A stretch of DNA of 16,487 nt from Myxococcales bacterium UBA5297 (GTDB lineage Bacteria > Myxococcota > Myxococcia > Myxococcales > UBA5297): NCBI GenBank assembly GCA_002408385.1, contig DHSB01000126.1, positions 50,056 to 66,542 of the forward strand, written 5' to 3'. The position numbers were made by a program, and so were the translations under genes. How positions within the stretch are numbered: the first letter of the stretch is position 1; the number at the start of each line of letters is the position of its first letter. Below are positions 1 through 7,641 of this stretch, piece by piece. The notes beneath the pieces are model-generated. The model was not told where the DNA came from. It did no database searches and was given only the letters and a program-made list of their open reading frames with translations.

Positions 1-182
1 GGTGTCGGGAAATCTCCTTGAACTCGGCCCGCTCCCCCCCGGTGAACCCGAGCGTAGGCCGAGCCTGCGAGGCCGCAAGTCGAGGGGCCCTTCGACTCCG
101 CTCTCGCCGCTGGCGCGTCGGGAGCTACGCTCAGGGCGAGCGGAACCGGCCCGGGGGCGAAGAATGATTTCTCGACGGACCT
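1..182. other. Window-edge sequence, no gene called
   Basis: No convincing complete gene is seen here. The minus strand has a short open stretch at about 60-1 that reads TLGFTGGERAEFKEISRH across a run of seven G. It looks protein-like but has no start codon and leaves the window, so it could be the 5' part of a gene lying beyond the edge or chance. The rest (80-146) is palindromic and repeat-like, as expected for sequence downstream of the HAD gene stop codon at 183-185. Confidence 0.3.
80..146. repeat. REP-like inverted-repeat element downstream of the HAD gene
   Basis: The segment holds a near-palindrome at 80-95 (TCGA-G-GGGCCC-T-TCGA) followed by CGACTCCGCT and, further on, GAGCTACGCTCAGGGCGAGCG. 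The latter contains the arms CGCTC/GAGCG around AGGGC. Blocks of the type 'CTTCGACTCCGCTCAGGGCGA' are often seen as short dispersed intergenic repeats in GC-rich bacteria; here two such halves seem to be joined. It sits just after the HAD stop codon, where such elements or terminators are common. Only one copy is in the window, so calling it a repeat is inference. Confidence 0.35.
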
Positions 183-827
183 TCAGTCGAACAGCCGAGC
201 GAGTGAAGTGAGCACCGTCGCACCGCTCGCGCGCAGCTTCTCGGTCGACTGGTGCCCGCTCGGCACGAGCAGGCAGCGCACGCCCATCTCCCGCGCCACC
301 TCGGCGTCATGGTCGGTGTCGCCGACCAGCAGCACGGAGCGTGGGGCGAGGCCAAGCTCGGCTATCCAGCCGCGCCCCTGTTCGAGCTTGCCGCCCGCGT
401 AGTGGTCCTCGAGCCCGATCATCCGCACGAAGCTCGCCCGCACCTCGAGCGCCTCGGCCTGCGCCACCAGCCGCGAGCGCTGGCTCGCCGAGAGCACGCT
501 TTGCGTCAGGCTGCGTCCGGAGAGCTCGGCGAGCGCTTCGCGCGCGCCGGACTGCAGCCGGCACTCGTGCTGGCGGGCCTGGTAGCCCTCGATGAACTCG
601 GTGCCGACCTGCTCGAAGGGCTCGGCGGCGAAATCGAAGCCGAGCCGCCGGTAGTACTCGCGCACCGGAAAGGCGAAGACGCGCTGATAGCGCTCGGCAT
701 CGAGCAGGGTCATGCCGCGTCGACCGAGCAGGCCGTTCATCACCTCGATGCACAGCCAGGCGTCGTCGAGCAGGGTCCCGTTCCAGTCCCAGATCACGTG
801 GGAGATGCCGTCGAGGGTGCGGGTCAT
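183..827 (-). CDS. HAD-superfamily hydrolase (phosphoglycolate phosphatase-like)
   Basis: A 214-residue protein, the usual length for a small HAD phosphatase with a helical cap. Visible motifs, N to C: motif I DWNGTLLDD with nucleophile Asp14; a motif II Ser in SVLSASQ; a Lys in GGKLEQGR as motif III; motif IV LLVGDTDHDAEVA with the metal-binding GDxxxD. The start was placed at 827 rather than at upstream in-frame codons because GGAG lies about 9 nt before this ATG and the N-terminus then opens directly into motif I. Asn16 replaces the usual second Asp (D+2, the general acid/base), a variant I also recall from other DWNGT-type HAD proteins. The substrate cannot be told. It is last of three minus-strand genes, 148 nt after the preceding one, so it may be co-transcribed with them or have its own promoter. 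Confidence 0.88.
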   Translation of the reverse strand: MTRTLDGISHVIWDWNGTLLDDAWLCIEVMNGLLGRRGMTLLDAERYQRVFAFPVREYYRRLGFDFAAEPFEQVGTEFIEGYQARQHECRLQSGAREALAELSGRSLTQSVLSASQRSRLVAQAEALEVRASFVRMIGLEDHYAGGKLEQGRGWIAELGLAPRSVLLVGDTDHDAEVAREMGVRCLLVPSGHQSTEKLRASGATVLTSLARLFD

Positions 828-975
828 CGTCGTTTGCTCCAGGGTTGCATTCGCACCGAACGGCCAGCCCTCCCACGCGGATTCCAGCCCTCGCCCGACG
901 AGGCACGCGGACCACCGGGCGCAGCACCGCGAGGACACACTGAGACAGGAGCGAGGATGAGGCTTGCCCGGCGGC

Positions 976-1779
976 TCACCCTTCGGCCTTTGCGGACGAC
1001 CCTCCCGAACTCTCGGCCTTCGACCCGCAATGCCCACAGCCGTCGTTGAGCTCGAGGCACTCCGCATGGTGCCCCACGCCGCACCATCTGCAGGCCTGCA
1101 CACGCTCGCCCAACTGGTCCTTGCACACCGGGCAGCGCTCTGGATCCGGCGGCGAGAGCTGCCGCTGGCCGATGGTCTCGAGGTAGGCCTCGACGATCTG
1201 CACGCTGGTCTCGAGGAATTGGCGCAACTGCCACTCCTCCTCGATCCAGGAATGCTTGCGGAAGAAGAAACGCCGCCCCTCGACCTCGATCCAGAGCTGC
1301 TCGAAGCCGCTCCCGAGCGCACGGAGCCTGAGGATCATCTGCCGGACGCTCGGCGACAGGAACCGCATGAGGGGGCCGGGCGAGCTTGTCGCGATGGAGA
1401 AGGCGGCGTCGAAGGCCTTGTCGCCGACCTCCACGTCCTGCAAACCGAGAAGCTTGCCGACCTTGGTGAGGAACCCCTCGGGTGCGAGGCGCAAGGGCAG
1501 CACGTCGACACCGCTCAGCTTGACGGTGATCTCGGTGTAGAGCACCGGGTGCTTGCCGCCGCTGGAGGTGAGCTCGAGCCAGGCGGCCAACTCGCGTACG
1601 CGAAAATGCAGGACAGGCATCGCGGTCAACCAGTGGCCCGCCTGTACCCTGCCGCCGACGCTCGACGAGACGCTCTCGAGCACCGCCGCGATCCGCTGGT
1701 GCCGGCGCATCGTGTGGCGAAGCGACAGGACGGTTACGAGGGCAACCATGACGATGACGAACGCGACGAATGCGGGCAT
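976..1779 (-). CDS. Membrane-anchored protein with C-terminal RING/treble-clef-like zinc site
   Basis: A 267-residue protein. Residues 2-20 form one hydrophobic N-terminal segment followed by basic residues, suggesting an inner-membrane anchor with a cytoplasmic body. The middle (about 40-205) is a mixed domain I cannot name; it contains VGDKAFDAAFSI and other features seen in uncharacterised bacterial membrane proteins. The C-terminus has eight or nine possible metal ligands in RING-like order: C216-x2-C219, C230-x2-C233, H237-H238, C241, C248-x2-C251. This resembles the prokaryotic RING-finger families, though a double zinc ribbon is possible. The tail after 253 is Ser/Gly/Ala-rich. AAGGAGG lies 6 nt before the ATG. 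It starts 33 nt after the cyclase gene ends, so the two are probably co-transcribed. The fold is inferred from ligand spacing only. Confidence 0.82.
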   Translation of the reverse strand: MPAFVAFVIVMVALVTVLSLRHTMRRHQRIAAVLESVSSSVGGRVQAGHWLTAMPVLHFRVRELAAWLELTSSGGKHPVLYTEITVKLSGVDVLPLRLAPEGFLTKVGKLLGLQDVEVGDKAFDAAFSIATSSPGPLMRFLSPSVRQMILRLRALGSGFEQLWIEVEGRRFFFRKHSWIEEEWQLRQFLETSVQIVEAYLETIGQRQLSPPDPERCPVCKDQLGERVQACRWCGVGHHAECLELNDGCGHCGSKAESSGGSSAKAEG

Positions 1780-1812
1780 CGCTCGCCTCCTTCGGTCTTG
1801 CCGGACCTGAGG

Positions 1813-3339
1813 TCAGGCCTGGGCGTGCGGCTCGATAGCGAAGACTTCGACCTTGCGGATGCGTCCGCGAATGGGCGTCGGCCCACGCGCAACCAGGCGA
1901 AACCGCGGCTCGACGAGCCGGGCGGTCTCCTCGCCGAGCAGCACCTCGCCGCCAGCGGCGATCGCCTGTAGCCGGTCGGCGATGTTCACCGCGTCGCCGA
2001 TGGCGGTGAAGTTCATTCGCTCCTCGCTGCCGACGTTGCCGAGCACCACCTCGCCGGTGTTCACGCCGATGCCGACCACGATGGGGACAAGGCCCCGCTC
2101 GCCGCGCTCGTGGTTGAGCGTGCCGATGCGGTCCTGGATGGCGAGCGAGGCGCGCAGGGCCGCGTCGGCGTCGCGCGAGGCGTCCTGCGAGCTCGCGAAG
2201 AGCGCCATCACCTTGTCGCCGACGAACTTGTCGATGAAGCCGCCGTGGGCGCTGACCGCGGCGATCATCACGCGGAAGTAGGCGTTGATCAGCTCGTGAA
2301 GCTGCTCGGGGCGCAGCTCCTCGGCGATGCCCGAGAAGCCGCGCACGTCGGCGAAGAGGATGGAGCAGGTGCGCTTCTCGCCCTCCAGCTTGAGCTCGCC
2401 GCGTGCGAGCAGCCGCTGCAGCACGTCGCGCGAGACGTAGCGCGAGAACGAGTCGATGAGCAGCTCGCGCTCGGTCACGTCGTCGAAGATGACCACGGTC
2501 GCCTCGGGCCGGCCCTCCGGGTCGAAGAGCCGCTCGGCGCGAACGTAGACGGCGCGGTGCCGGCCGCCGGGAGTCGCGAGCGACATCTTGGTGAGCGGCA
2601 GCTTGCCGAACTGGCGGACTGTGGCGATGAGCCTCTCGGCCTCCGCCCTCTCGAGGCAGCCCATTGCGTCGGCAACGTCCAGGCCAAGCGCCTTCTCGGC
2701 CCCGAACCCGAGGATCTCCTCGGCGCGGCCGCTGAAGAGGGTGATCTTGCGCGTCTTCGCGTCGACGACCAGCACCCCGGCCGACAGGCTGCTGATGACC
2801 CGGCTGTTGAACTCGTTGGCCGACTGCAGGGCGCGGGTCGCTCCGACGACCTCGTGGCTGAGCAGCTTCTCCTGCACGAGCAGCCGCTGGTTGAGGCGAT
2901 TGAGCTCGTCGTTCTTCGACTGGAGCTGCGCGGTGACCGTCTCCGCGAAGATGTTGGCGGCCGAGATGGCCACGGCGTTCAGGAGCGCCTCGATGCGCGC
3001 GAATTCGCGGGCGAAGTCCGGATCGTCGCGGGGGCCGGCGGTTCGCACGTGATCGCGCAAGACCGGCTGGGCGAGCAGCGTTGCGTGGAGAAAGTCCGAA
3101 GGGCTGAAACCCTGATCGGTCCGGCTGCGCGAGATCTCGGCAATCCGCTCCTCCATCGGACGCTTGTCATCGCTCACGGTCAGCTCGAGCAACCGCTCGA
3201 GAAAGGCGTCGATGCTCGCCCTCAAGGAAGGTCCGCCAAGCCGGCTGTACTGCGGGATGGTCTCGAGCAGGCGCATCGCAAAGCGGTCGACGAGCTGTTC
3301 GCGGCCGCTGCGGATGAGGGCGACAATTCGGTTTTCCAT
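1813..3339 (-). CDS. Adenylate/guanylate cyclase, class III, with helical sensor and PAS domains
   Basis: A 508-residue protein with no membrane segment. Residues 1-140 are helical and resemble the N-terminal sensory domain of RsbR-type proteins. A probable coiled coil covers 145-175, a PAS domain about 180-305, and the catalytic domain about 325-505. Metal-binding Asp331 is in ILFADVRGF and Asp375 in KFVGDKVMALF. Lys372 and Thr445 (FTAIGDAVN) occupy the purine-specifying positions, and Asn452 and Arg456 match transition-state residues. Thr in place of Asp is the class IIIb pattern, usually adenylate cyclase and sometimes bicarbonate-responsive. All key catalytic residues are present, so it should be active as a homodimer making cAMP. 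The start at 3339 begins the sensor domain. There is no clear Shine-Dalgarno, and a TAGAAT box 8 nt upstream suggests leaderless translation. It is first in the minus-strand gene set. Confidence 0.92.
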   Translation of the reverse strand: MENRIVALIRSGREQLVDRFAMRLLETIPQYSRLGGPSLRASIDAFLERLLELTVSDDKRPMEERIAEISRSRTDQGFSPSDFLHATLLAQPVLRDHVRTAGPRDDPDFAREFARIEALLNAVAISAANIFAETVTAQLQSKNDELNRLNQRLLVQEKLLSHEVVGATRALQSANEFNSRVISSLSAGVLVVDAKTRKITLFSGRAEEILGFGAEKALGLDVADAMGCLERAEAERLIATVRQFGKLPLTKMSLATPGGRHRAVYVRAERLFDPEGRPEATVVIFDDVTERELLIDSFSRYVSRDVLQRLLARGELKLEGEKRTCSILFADVRGFSGIAEELRPEQLHELINAYFRVMIAAVSAHGGFIDKFVGDKVMALFASSQDASRDADAALRASLAIQDRIGTLNHERGERGLVPIVVGIGVNTGEVVLGNVGSEERMNFTAIGDAVNIADRLQAIAAGGEVLLGEETARLVEPRFRLVARGPTPIRGRIRKVEVFAIEPHAQA

Positions 3340-3347
3340 GGGCGGGC

Positions 3348-3353
3348 ATTCTA
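3348..3353 (-). promoter_or_regulatory. Candidate -10 box for a leaderless cyclase transcript
   Basis: On the minus strand TAGAAT (5 of 6 matches to TATAAT) is followed by 8 nt and then the ATG of the cyclase. That spacing would place the transcription start at or next to the A of the start codon, and no Shine-Dalgarno is present, so a leaderless mRNA fits. I see no good -35 box at 16-18 nt upstream, which keeps confidence low. Confidence 0.35.
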
Positions 3354-3420
3354 CAGCCCCGCACGGCGGCGCGGGTCGCTGACGGCAAGGCCGTGCTCGG
3401 TTGCCGCTCGTCATTGTCAG

Positions 3421-3438
3421 GCCTGCCGCCAGGCAGGC
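3421..3438. repeat. Perfect hairpin in the divergent intergenic region
   Basis: GCCTGCC and GGCAGGC form 7-bp perfect arms around a 4-nt loop. A second inverted pair, GCACGGC at 3361-3367 and GCCGTGC at 3390-3396, lies nearby. Both are between the divergent cyclase and VIT-vWA genes, so they could be operator sites or REP-like debris. No T-run follows, so a rho-independent terminator is unlikely. Confidence 0.4.
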
Positions 3439-3564
3439 TGCGGCTCGATTGCTACAGGTGCGGCAAGGGACCCGCGGCAGAAGCGGCGCTGCCCGAGTGG
3501 CCCCGAGCGACAGCGCGCAGGGGCATACGCCTTGCTCTGAGGGGCGGGCACCCGGAGGAATGCC

Positions 3565-6450
3565 ATGCGCCCATACCCGATTCGCCTGTGTCTCGTTGCT
3601 TCAGCCCTCTTCGCTCTTGCCTGTCAACCTTCCCAGAGCCGCGCGCCGGATGCTTCGTCCGCAGCGCCGCCCCACCGCTCGCCCGCGGTTGCGCCCCTCG
3701 TCGATTCGGGCCTCGCCTCGCCTCCCGACGCCGAGGTCGCGAGCCCGACGACGCTCCCCGCCGACCTCGGGGCGATGCTCACCAACATGATCGAGAGCGC
3801 GGTCCTCGATCCCCAGCCTTCGCTGCCCGAGCCCCGCGCGGCGAACGCGACCGGCGAGGACGAGCGCTCCTCGCCCTCGCTCGAGGGCTTCGACGCAAAC
3901 GGCGAGAAGGTCCTCGAGTTCCCGCTGCGCGGCACCAAGGTGCTCGCCGAGGTCTCGGGCAACGTCGCCCGCGTCGAAGTCCAGCAGCTCTACGCCAACC
4001 CGTCGGCGACCCGGCTCGAGGCGGTCTACGCCTTCCCGCTGCCCGCCAACGCCGCGGTGACCGACATGTACTTTCGCATCGGGCGCCGCGTGGTCTACAG
4101 CGAGGTGATGCGCCGCCCGCAGGCGCGCCAGACGTACGAGACCGCGCGCCGCGAGGGCAAGACGGCGGCGCTCACCGAGCAGGAGCGGCCGAACCTGTTC
4201 ACCCAGTCGGTCGCCAACATCCCGCCCGGCGAGACGGTCGCGGTGGTGCTGCGCTACGTCCACGAGGTGCCCTTTGACCACGGGCGCTACCTCTTCGTCT
4301 TCCCCACCACCGTCGGCCCCCGCTACATCCCGGGCAATCCCATCGGCAAGCAGGGCCCGGGCAGTTCGCCCGACACCGACCAGGTGAAGGACGCCTCGCG
4401 CATCACGCCCCCGGTCGTCGGCCCCGGCTTCCGCAGCGCGAACGACCTCGACATCCTCGTGCGCCTGCTGCCGGGCAGGGCCTTCGGCGACGTCGGGGCG
4501 AAGAGCCACCGCATCGTCACCGGCCTGGACGGCGACGGCGCGCGCCTGGTCGCGCTCGCCGAGGACGACCGCAGGCCGAACAAGGACTTCGTCCTCGCCT
4601 ATCGGCCCGCCGGCGCGATGCCACAGGCCCACGCGCTCGTGCAGCGCGAGAAGGGCGAGGACTACCTGATGCTCTTCGTCCAGCCGCCCGCGGTGGTGCC
4701 CGATTCAATCGTGCGGCCGAAGGAGGTGGTCTTCCTCCTCGACAAGTCGGGCTCGATGTCCGGCTCGCCCATCGAGACGGCGAAGAGACTCGTCGTCGAG
4801 TCGCTGCAGAAGCTCGGACCGGACGACACCTTCCAGATCGTCGCCTTCGATGGCAGCGCGACCGCGATGAGCAGCTCGCCGCTGCCGAACGAGGCAGAGA
4901 ACGTGCGCTGGGCCCAGGGCTGGCTTGGCAACCTCTATGGCGGAGGCGGCACCGAGATGCTGCAGGGCATCCTCGCCGCGCTCAGCCCGCCGGAAGATCC
5001 GCGCCGGCTGCGGATGGTGGTCTTCTGCACCGACGGCTTCATCGGCAACGAGACGCAAATCCTCGAAGCCATCGACAAGACCCGCGGGGCGGCGCGCGTC
5101 TTCGCCTTTGGCATCGGCTCGTCGGTCAACCGCTACCTCATCGACGGCATGGCGCGCGTTGGCCGCGGCGCCTCGGACGTGGTCGGCTACCGCGAAGATC
5201 CCGAGGAGGCCGTCGGCCGGCTCTTCTCGCGACTCGACCGGCCGGTGCTCACCGATCTGAGCCTGAGCTTCGACGGCGTCACGGTGAAAGAGCTGCTGCC
5301 CGAGCGCCTGCCCGATCTCTTCGCCGGTCAGCCGCTCGTGGTCGTCGCCCGCTACTACGGCGGAGGCAGCGGCGCCATCACGCTCGACGCCAAGCTCGGC
5401 CTCGCGCCTTTCAGGCAGCGCATCCCGCTCGAGGTCGGGCAGAAGGGCGCCGAGCAGCCGGTCATTGGCACGCTCTGGGCGCGCCGGAAGATCGACGACA
5501 TCTCGTTCCGCAATCCCTACGGACCGCAGGGCCAGGACGTCGAGGAGATCACCCGGCTCGGTCTGCAGTTCAAGCTGGTGACCGCCTACACCTCGTTCGT
5601 CGCCGTCGAGCGCGAGCTGCTCACCGACCCAAGCCTGCCGCTCACGCAGATGCTCGTCCCCAACGAGTTGCCCGAGGGCGTCTCGGCCGACGGCATCTTC
5701 GGCGAGGGCGCGGCGACCGCGCAGGTGCTGCCGGCACGCGTCAAGCCGGGCGACCCCGAGATCCGCGTGCGCGCCCCGGCCTCGGTCAAGTCGGTCATCG
5801 TCACCCTGCCCTTCGGCGACGAGCCACGCGAGGCGCTGTTCGATCCGGTGAGCGGCGACTTCGTGCTGCGCTTCCTCGTTCCGCCAGACTGGCCGGACGG
5901 CAGCTTCAGCGCGCGCATCGCGCTGCGCCACGGGGACGGGCGCGAAGAGGTGCAGACCGCGCCGATTCGCGTCGACACCACTCCGGCGTCGGTGGCGGTG
6001 ATCGGTGCGCCCGACAGCGTGCGGCCCGGAGAAGCGTTGCGACTGGAGATCAAGCCGGCGCTCGCGCTCGCCCGACTCGCGCAGCTCGCGACGAAGGATT
6101 CGCCGGGCGGGCTCGGCGACGCGCTCAAGGGAGCGATGGAGGTCAAGGAGGTGCTCGTGCGCGCGCCCTGGGGCGAGGTGAGGACCGCGAAGATGGAGGG
6201 GCTGCTCGGCGCCTACGTCGCGAACCTGAAGGTGCCCCAGGGCTGGAAGCACGGCGCCGCCAAGCTCGAGATCGCCGCCTCGGACGCGGCGGGCAACGTG
6301 ACCCGGCGCTTCTACGAGGTGCGCGTCGGCGAGCCCGAGCGAGGGCCCTTGGTGACCGCGACCCTCGCGCTCTTCGGCCTGTCGATGGCAATGGGGCTGC
6401 TCGCCTGGCGCAAGGCGCGCGCCGTGGCGCGGATCGAGGCCTCGCGATGA
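3565..6450 (+). CDS. VIT and vWA domain lipoprotein with C-terminal membrane anchor
   Basis: A 961-residue exported protein. The N-terminus is a lipoprotein-type signal ending ALFALAC, with Cys20 as the likely lipidated residue, followed by a Pro/Ala/Ser-rich linker to about 110. The VIT domain (about 113-256) includes LYANPSATRLEAVYAFPLP and NIPPGETVAVVLRYVHEV. The vWA domain (about 387-560) has a complete MIDAS: D393-K-S-G-S397, then GGGTEM, then CTDGF. Beta-rich domains follow, including an Ig-like part near 800-830. A hydrophobic segment at about 929-947 followed by Arg/Lys-rich residues looks like a C-terminal anchor. Having both a lipobox and a C-terminal anchor is unusual. GGAGG lies 6 nt before the ATG. 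The stop overlaps the next ATG (ATGA), so the beta-propeller protein is probably a partner. VIT-vWA proteins bind metal and protein ligands; the specific role here is unknown. Confidence 0.92.
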   Translation: MRPYPIRLCLVASALFALACQPSQSRAPDASSAAPPHRSPAVAPLVDSGLASPPDAEVASPTTLPADLGAMLTNMIESAVLDPQPSLPEPRAANATGEDERSSPSLEGFDANGEKVLEFPLRGTKVLAEVSGNVARVEVQQLYANPSATRLEAVYAFPLPANAAVTDMYFRIGRRVVYSEVMRRPQARQTYETARREGKTAALTEQERPNLFTQSVANIPPGETVAVVLRYVHEVPFDHGRYLFVFPTTVGPRYIPGNPIGKQGPGSSPDTDQVKDASRITPPVVGPGFRSANDLDILVRLLPGRAFGDVGAKSHRIVTGLDGDGARLVALAEDDRRPNKDFVLAYRPAGAMPQAHALVQREKGEDYLMLFVQPPAVVPDSIVRPKEVVFLLDKSGSMSGSPIETAKRLVVESLQKLGPDDTFQIVAFDGSATAMSSSPLPNEAENVRWAQGWLGNLYGGGGTEMLQGILAALSPPEDPRRLRMVVFCTDGFIGNETQILEAIDKTRGAARVFAFGIGSSVNRYLIDGMARVGRGASDVVGYREDPEEAVGRLFSRLDRPVLTDLSLSFDGVTVKELLPERLPDLFAGQPLVVVARYYGGGSGAITLDAKLGLAPFRQRIPLEVGQKGAEQPVIGTLWARRKIDDISFRNPYGPQGQDVEEITRLGLQFKLVTAYTSFVAVERELLTDPSLPLTQMLVPNELPEGVSADGIFGEGAATAQVLPARVKPGDPEIRVRAPASVKSVIVTLPFGDEPREALFDPVSGDFVLRFLVPPDWPDGSFSARIALRHGDGREEVQTAPIRVDTTPASVAVIGAPDSVRPGEALRLEIKPALALARLAQLATKDSPGGLGDALKGAMEVKEVLVRAPWGEVRTAKMEGLLGAYVANLKVPQGWKHGAAKLEIAASDAAGNVTRRFYEVRVGEPERGPLVTATLALFGLSMAMGLLAWRKARAVARIEASR

Positions 6451-7535
6451 CCCGGTCCGGCTCCAAGGTGACCGTCGTCCTGACGCTCGCGGCGCTGCTC
6501 GCGGGTGTCGGGGCGGCGGCCGCCGCCGTCGGCTGGCAGCGACTGCGGCACCTCGCGCTCCCGATGCTCGAGGACCCGAGCCTGCCGCCGGCGGCTTCGA
6601 CTCATCCTATCGAGCAGGGCCCTGCGCGCGCGTTGTCAGAGGTTGCGAGGCTCCCCGGCCGCGTCTCCGCCCTCCTCGAGACCGACGAGGCGGTCTGGGC
6701 GGGCGGCTTCGACACGGGTGTCTTCCGGCTCGAGCGGTGCGAGGGCGGCTATCTGCCCGTCGCGGCCCTCGGGGTCAGTGGCCGCGAGCGGTTCATCAAC
6801 GCGCTCGCAGAGCACGCGGGCCACGTCTTTGCCGCTACCTACGCGGGCGTCCTCGAGATCGATGGGGCGGGCAAGTTGGTCCGCAGGCACTTGAAGGGAA
6901 TCGCCACCGAGGCGCTGCTTGCGTCAGGCGACGCGCTGCTCGCGGGTACGGTCGAGGGCGTCTTCGTCCTGCGTGATCGCGCGTTCGAGCGCGTCGCCCT
7001 CACCGCCCACGACGGCTCGAGCATCCGAGTGACTGCGATGGCGGCGACCGGGCACAGGCTGTGGCTCGGGAGCCCCAACGGCGTCCACTCGGCGGCTCTC
7101 GAGGCGCTCGAGTCCGCTGTGGTCGTCCGGGCGGCCTGGCATCCGCTCGTGTTCGGAGTGCAGGCAGCCCGCACCAACGTGGTCCTGGCGCTCGCGCCCT
7201 GGGGCGAGGGCGTGCTCGCGGGGACCGACAACGGCGGGGTGGTGCTGGTCGATGAGCATGAGACACGGGCCTTCGAGCTCGATGAGCGCCACGCGAACGA
7301 GGTGAATCCGGGCGCGGTTGCGGTCTGGGGAGACCGGGTGCTCTTCGGCACCCAAGGCGGGGGGCTGATCGCCGTGGAAACGCGTGGCGTAGGCCTTGCG
7401 GCCTCCCGCCCGGGGGGCTGGTCGCTCCCTCGGGTCAGTGCGGTTGGCGCCGCCGCCAGGATTCTCGTGGGAGGCGAAGACGGCGGCGTCTTCCGGGTCG
7501 AGTCTCCGGTCGCCGATGCGGTCGGAATGAGGTAG
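6447..7535 (+). CDS. Membrane-anchored seven-repeat beta-propeller protein
   Basis: A 362-residue protein. Residues 7-28 form a hydrophobic signal-anchor. From 75 to the end I count seven repeats of the form 'x-G-x-x-(L/V)-x-x-G-(T/G)-x-x-G-(G/V)-(V/L)': about 75-96, 120-138, 157-176, 198-217, 248-268, 291-311 and 332-352. This matches a seven-bladed propeller like those of the two-component-regulator (Reg_prop) or WD/NHL type. No catalytic motif or kinase domain follows, so it is probably a periplasmic binding or scaffold module. It overlaps the VIT-vWA gene by 4 nt, implying coupled translation and joint function. The blade count is read by eye; the ligand is unknown. Confidence 0.85.
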   Translation: MTRSGSKVTVVLTLAALLAGVGAAAAAVGWQRLRHLALPMLEDPSLPPAASTHPIEQGPARALSEVARLPGRVSALLETDEAVWAGGFDTGVFRLERCEGGYLPVAALGVSGRERFINALAEHAGHVFAATYAGVLEIDGAGKLVRRHLKGIATEALLASGDALLAGTVEGVFVLRDRAFERVALTAHDGSSIRVTAMAATGHRLWLGSPNGVHSAALEALESAVVVRAAWHPLVFGVQAARTNVVLALAPWGEGVLAGTDNGGVVLVDEHETRAFELDERHANEVNPGAVAVWGDRVLFGTQGGGLIAVETRGVGLAASRPGGWSLPRVSAVGAAARILVGGEDGGVFRVESPVADAVGMR

Positions 7536-7587
7536 TGCCCGACCAGGCCTTGGGCCCTCAAAAAGGGGAGCAGGGCCGGCTCGGCTG

Positions 7588-7641
7588 GCGTGCCCGGCAC
7601 CGGCCTGCGTGCCCGGCACCGGCCTGCGTGCCCGGCACCGC
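7588..7641 (+). repeat. Tandem 19-bp palindromic repeat (GTGCCCGGCAC family), 2.8 copies
   Basis: The unit GCGTGCCCGGCACCGGCCT occurs at 7588-7606 and 7607-7625, with a third copy at 7626-7640 lacking its last bases. Each unit holds the perfect 11-nt palindrome GTGCC-C-GGCAC. The array lies 52 nt after the beta-propeller stop codon and matches the core repeated near the Y1 transposase and inside two genes further on. It is not a CRISPR, because the copies abut with no spacers. Confidence 0.9.

Noticed and set aside
252..266. GTGCC-CGCTC-GGCAC in the HAD gene as another member of the repeat family
   Set aside because: The loop is five nt, not one, and the codons specify a region that looks conserved in HAD proteins (CLLVPSGHQ), so chance is likely.
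1066..1087. ATGGTGC/GCACCAT hairpin
   Set aside because: It falls on the codons for the zinc-ligand motif CGVGHHAEC and is explained by that protein sequence.
828..1322. An N-terminal extension of the HAD protein to 1322
   Set aside because: The extension is Ser/Arg-rich, overlaps the coding sequence of the RING-like protein gene, and a good Shine-Dalgarno supports the start at 827.
3340..3414. An upstream start for the cyclase at 3414
   Set aside because: The added 25 residues are Cys/Pro/Arg-rich and unlike protein; the sensor domain begins at 3339 and a -10 box lies within the extension.
2110..3540. A 476-codon open frame on the plus strand
   Set aside because: It is antisense to the cyclase, whose catalytic residues are all intact on the minus strand.
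4705..6252. A 515-codon open frame on the minus strand
   Set aside because: It is antisense to the VIT-vWA gene, has no motif or ribosome binding site, and shows the composition typical of a shadow frame.
7588..7641. A short CRISPR array
   Set aside because: The units are directly adjacent with no spacers, are internally palindromic, and no cas gene is near.
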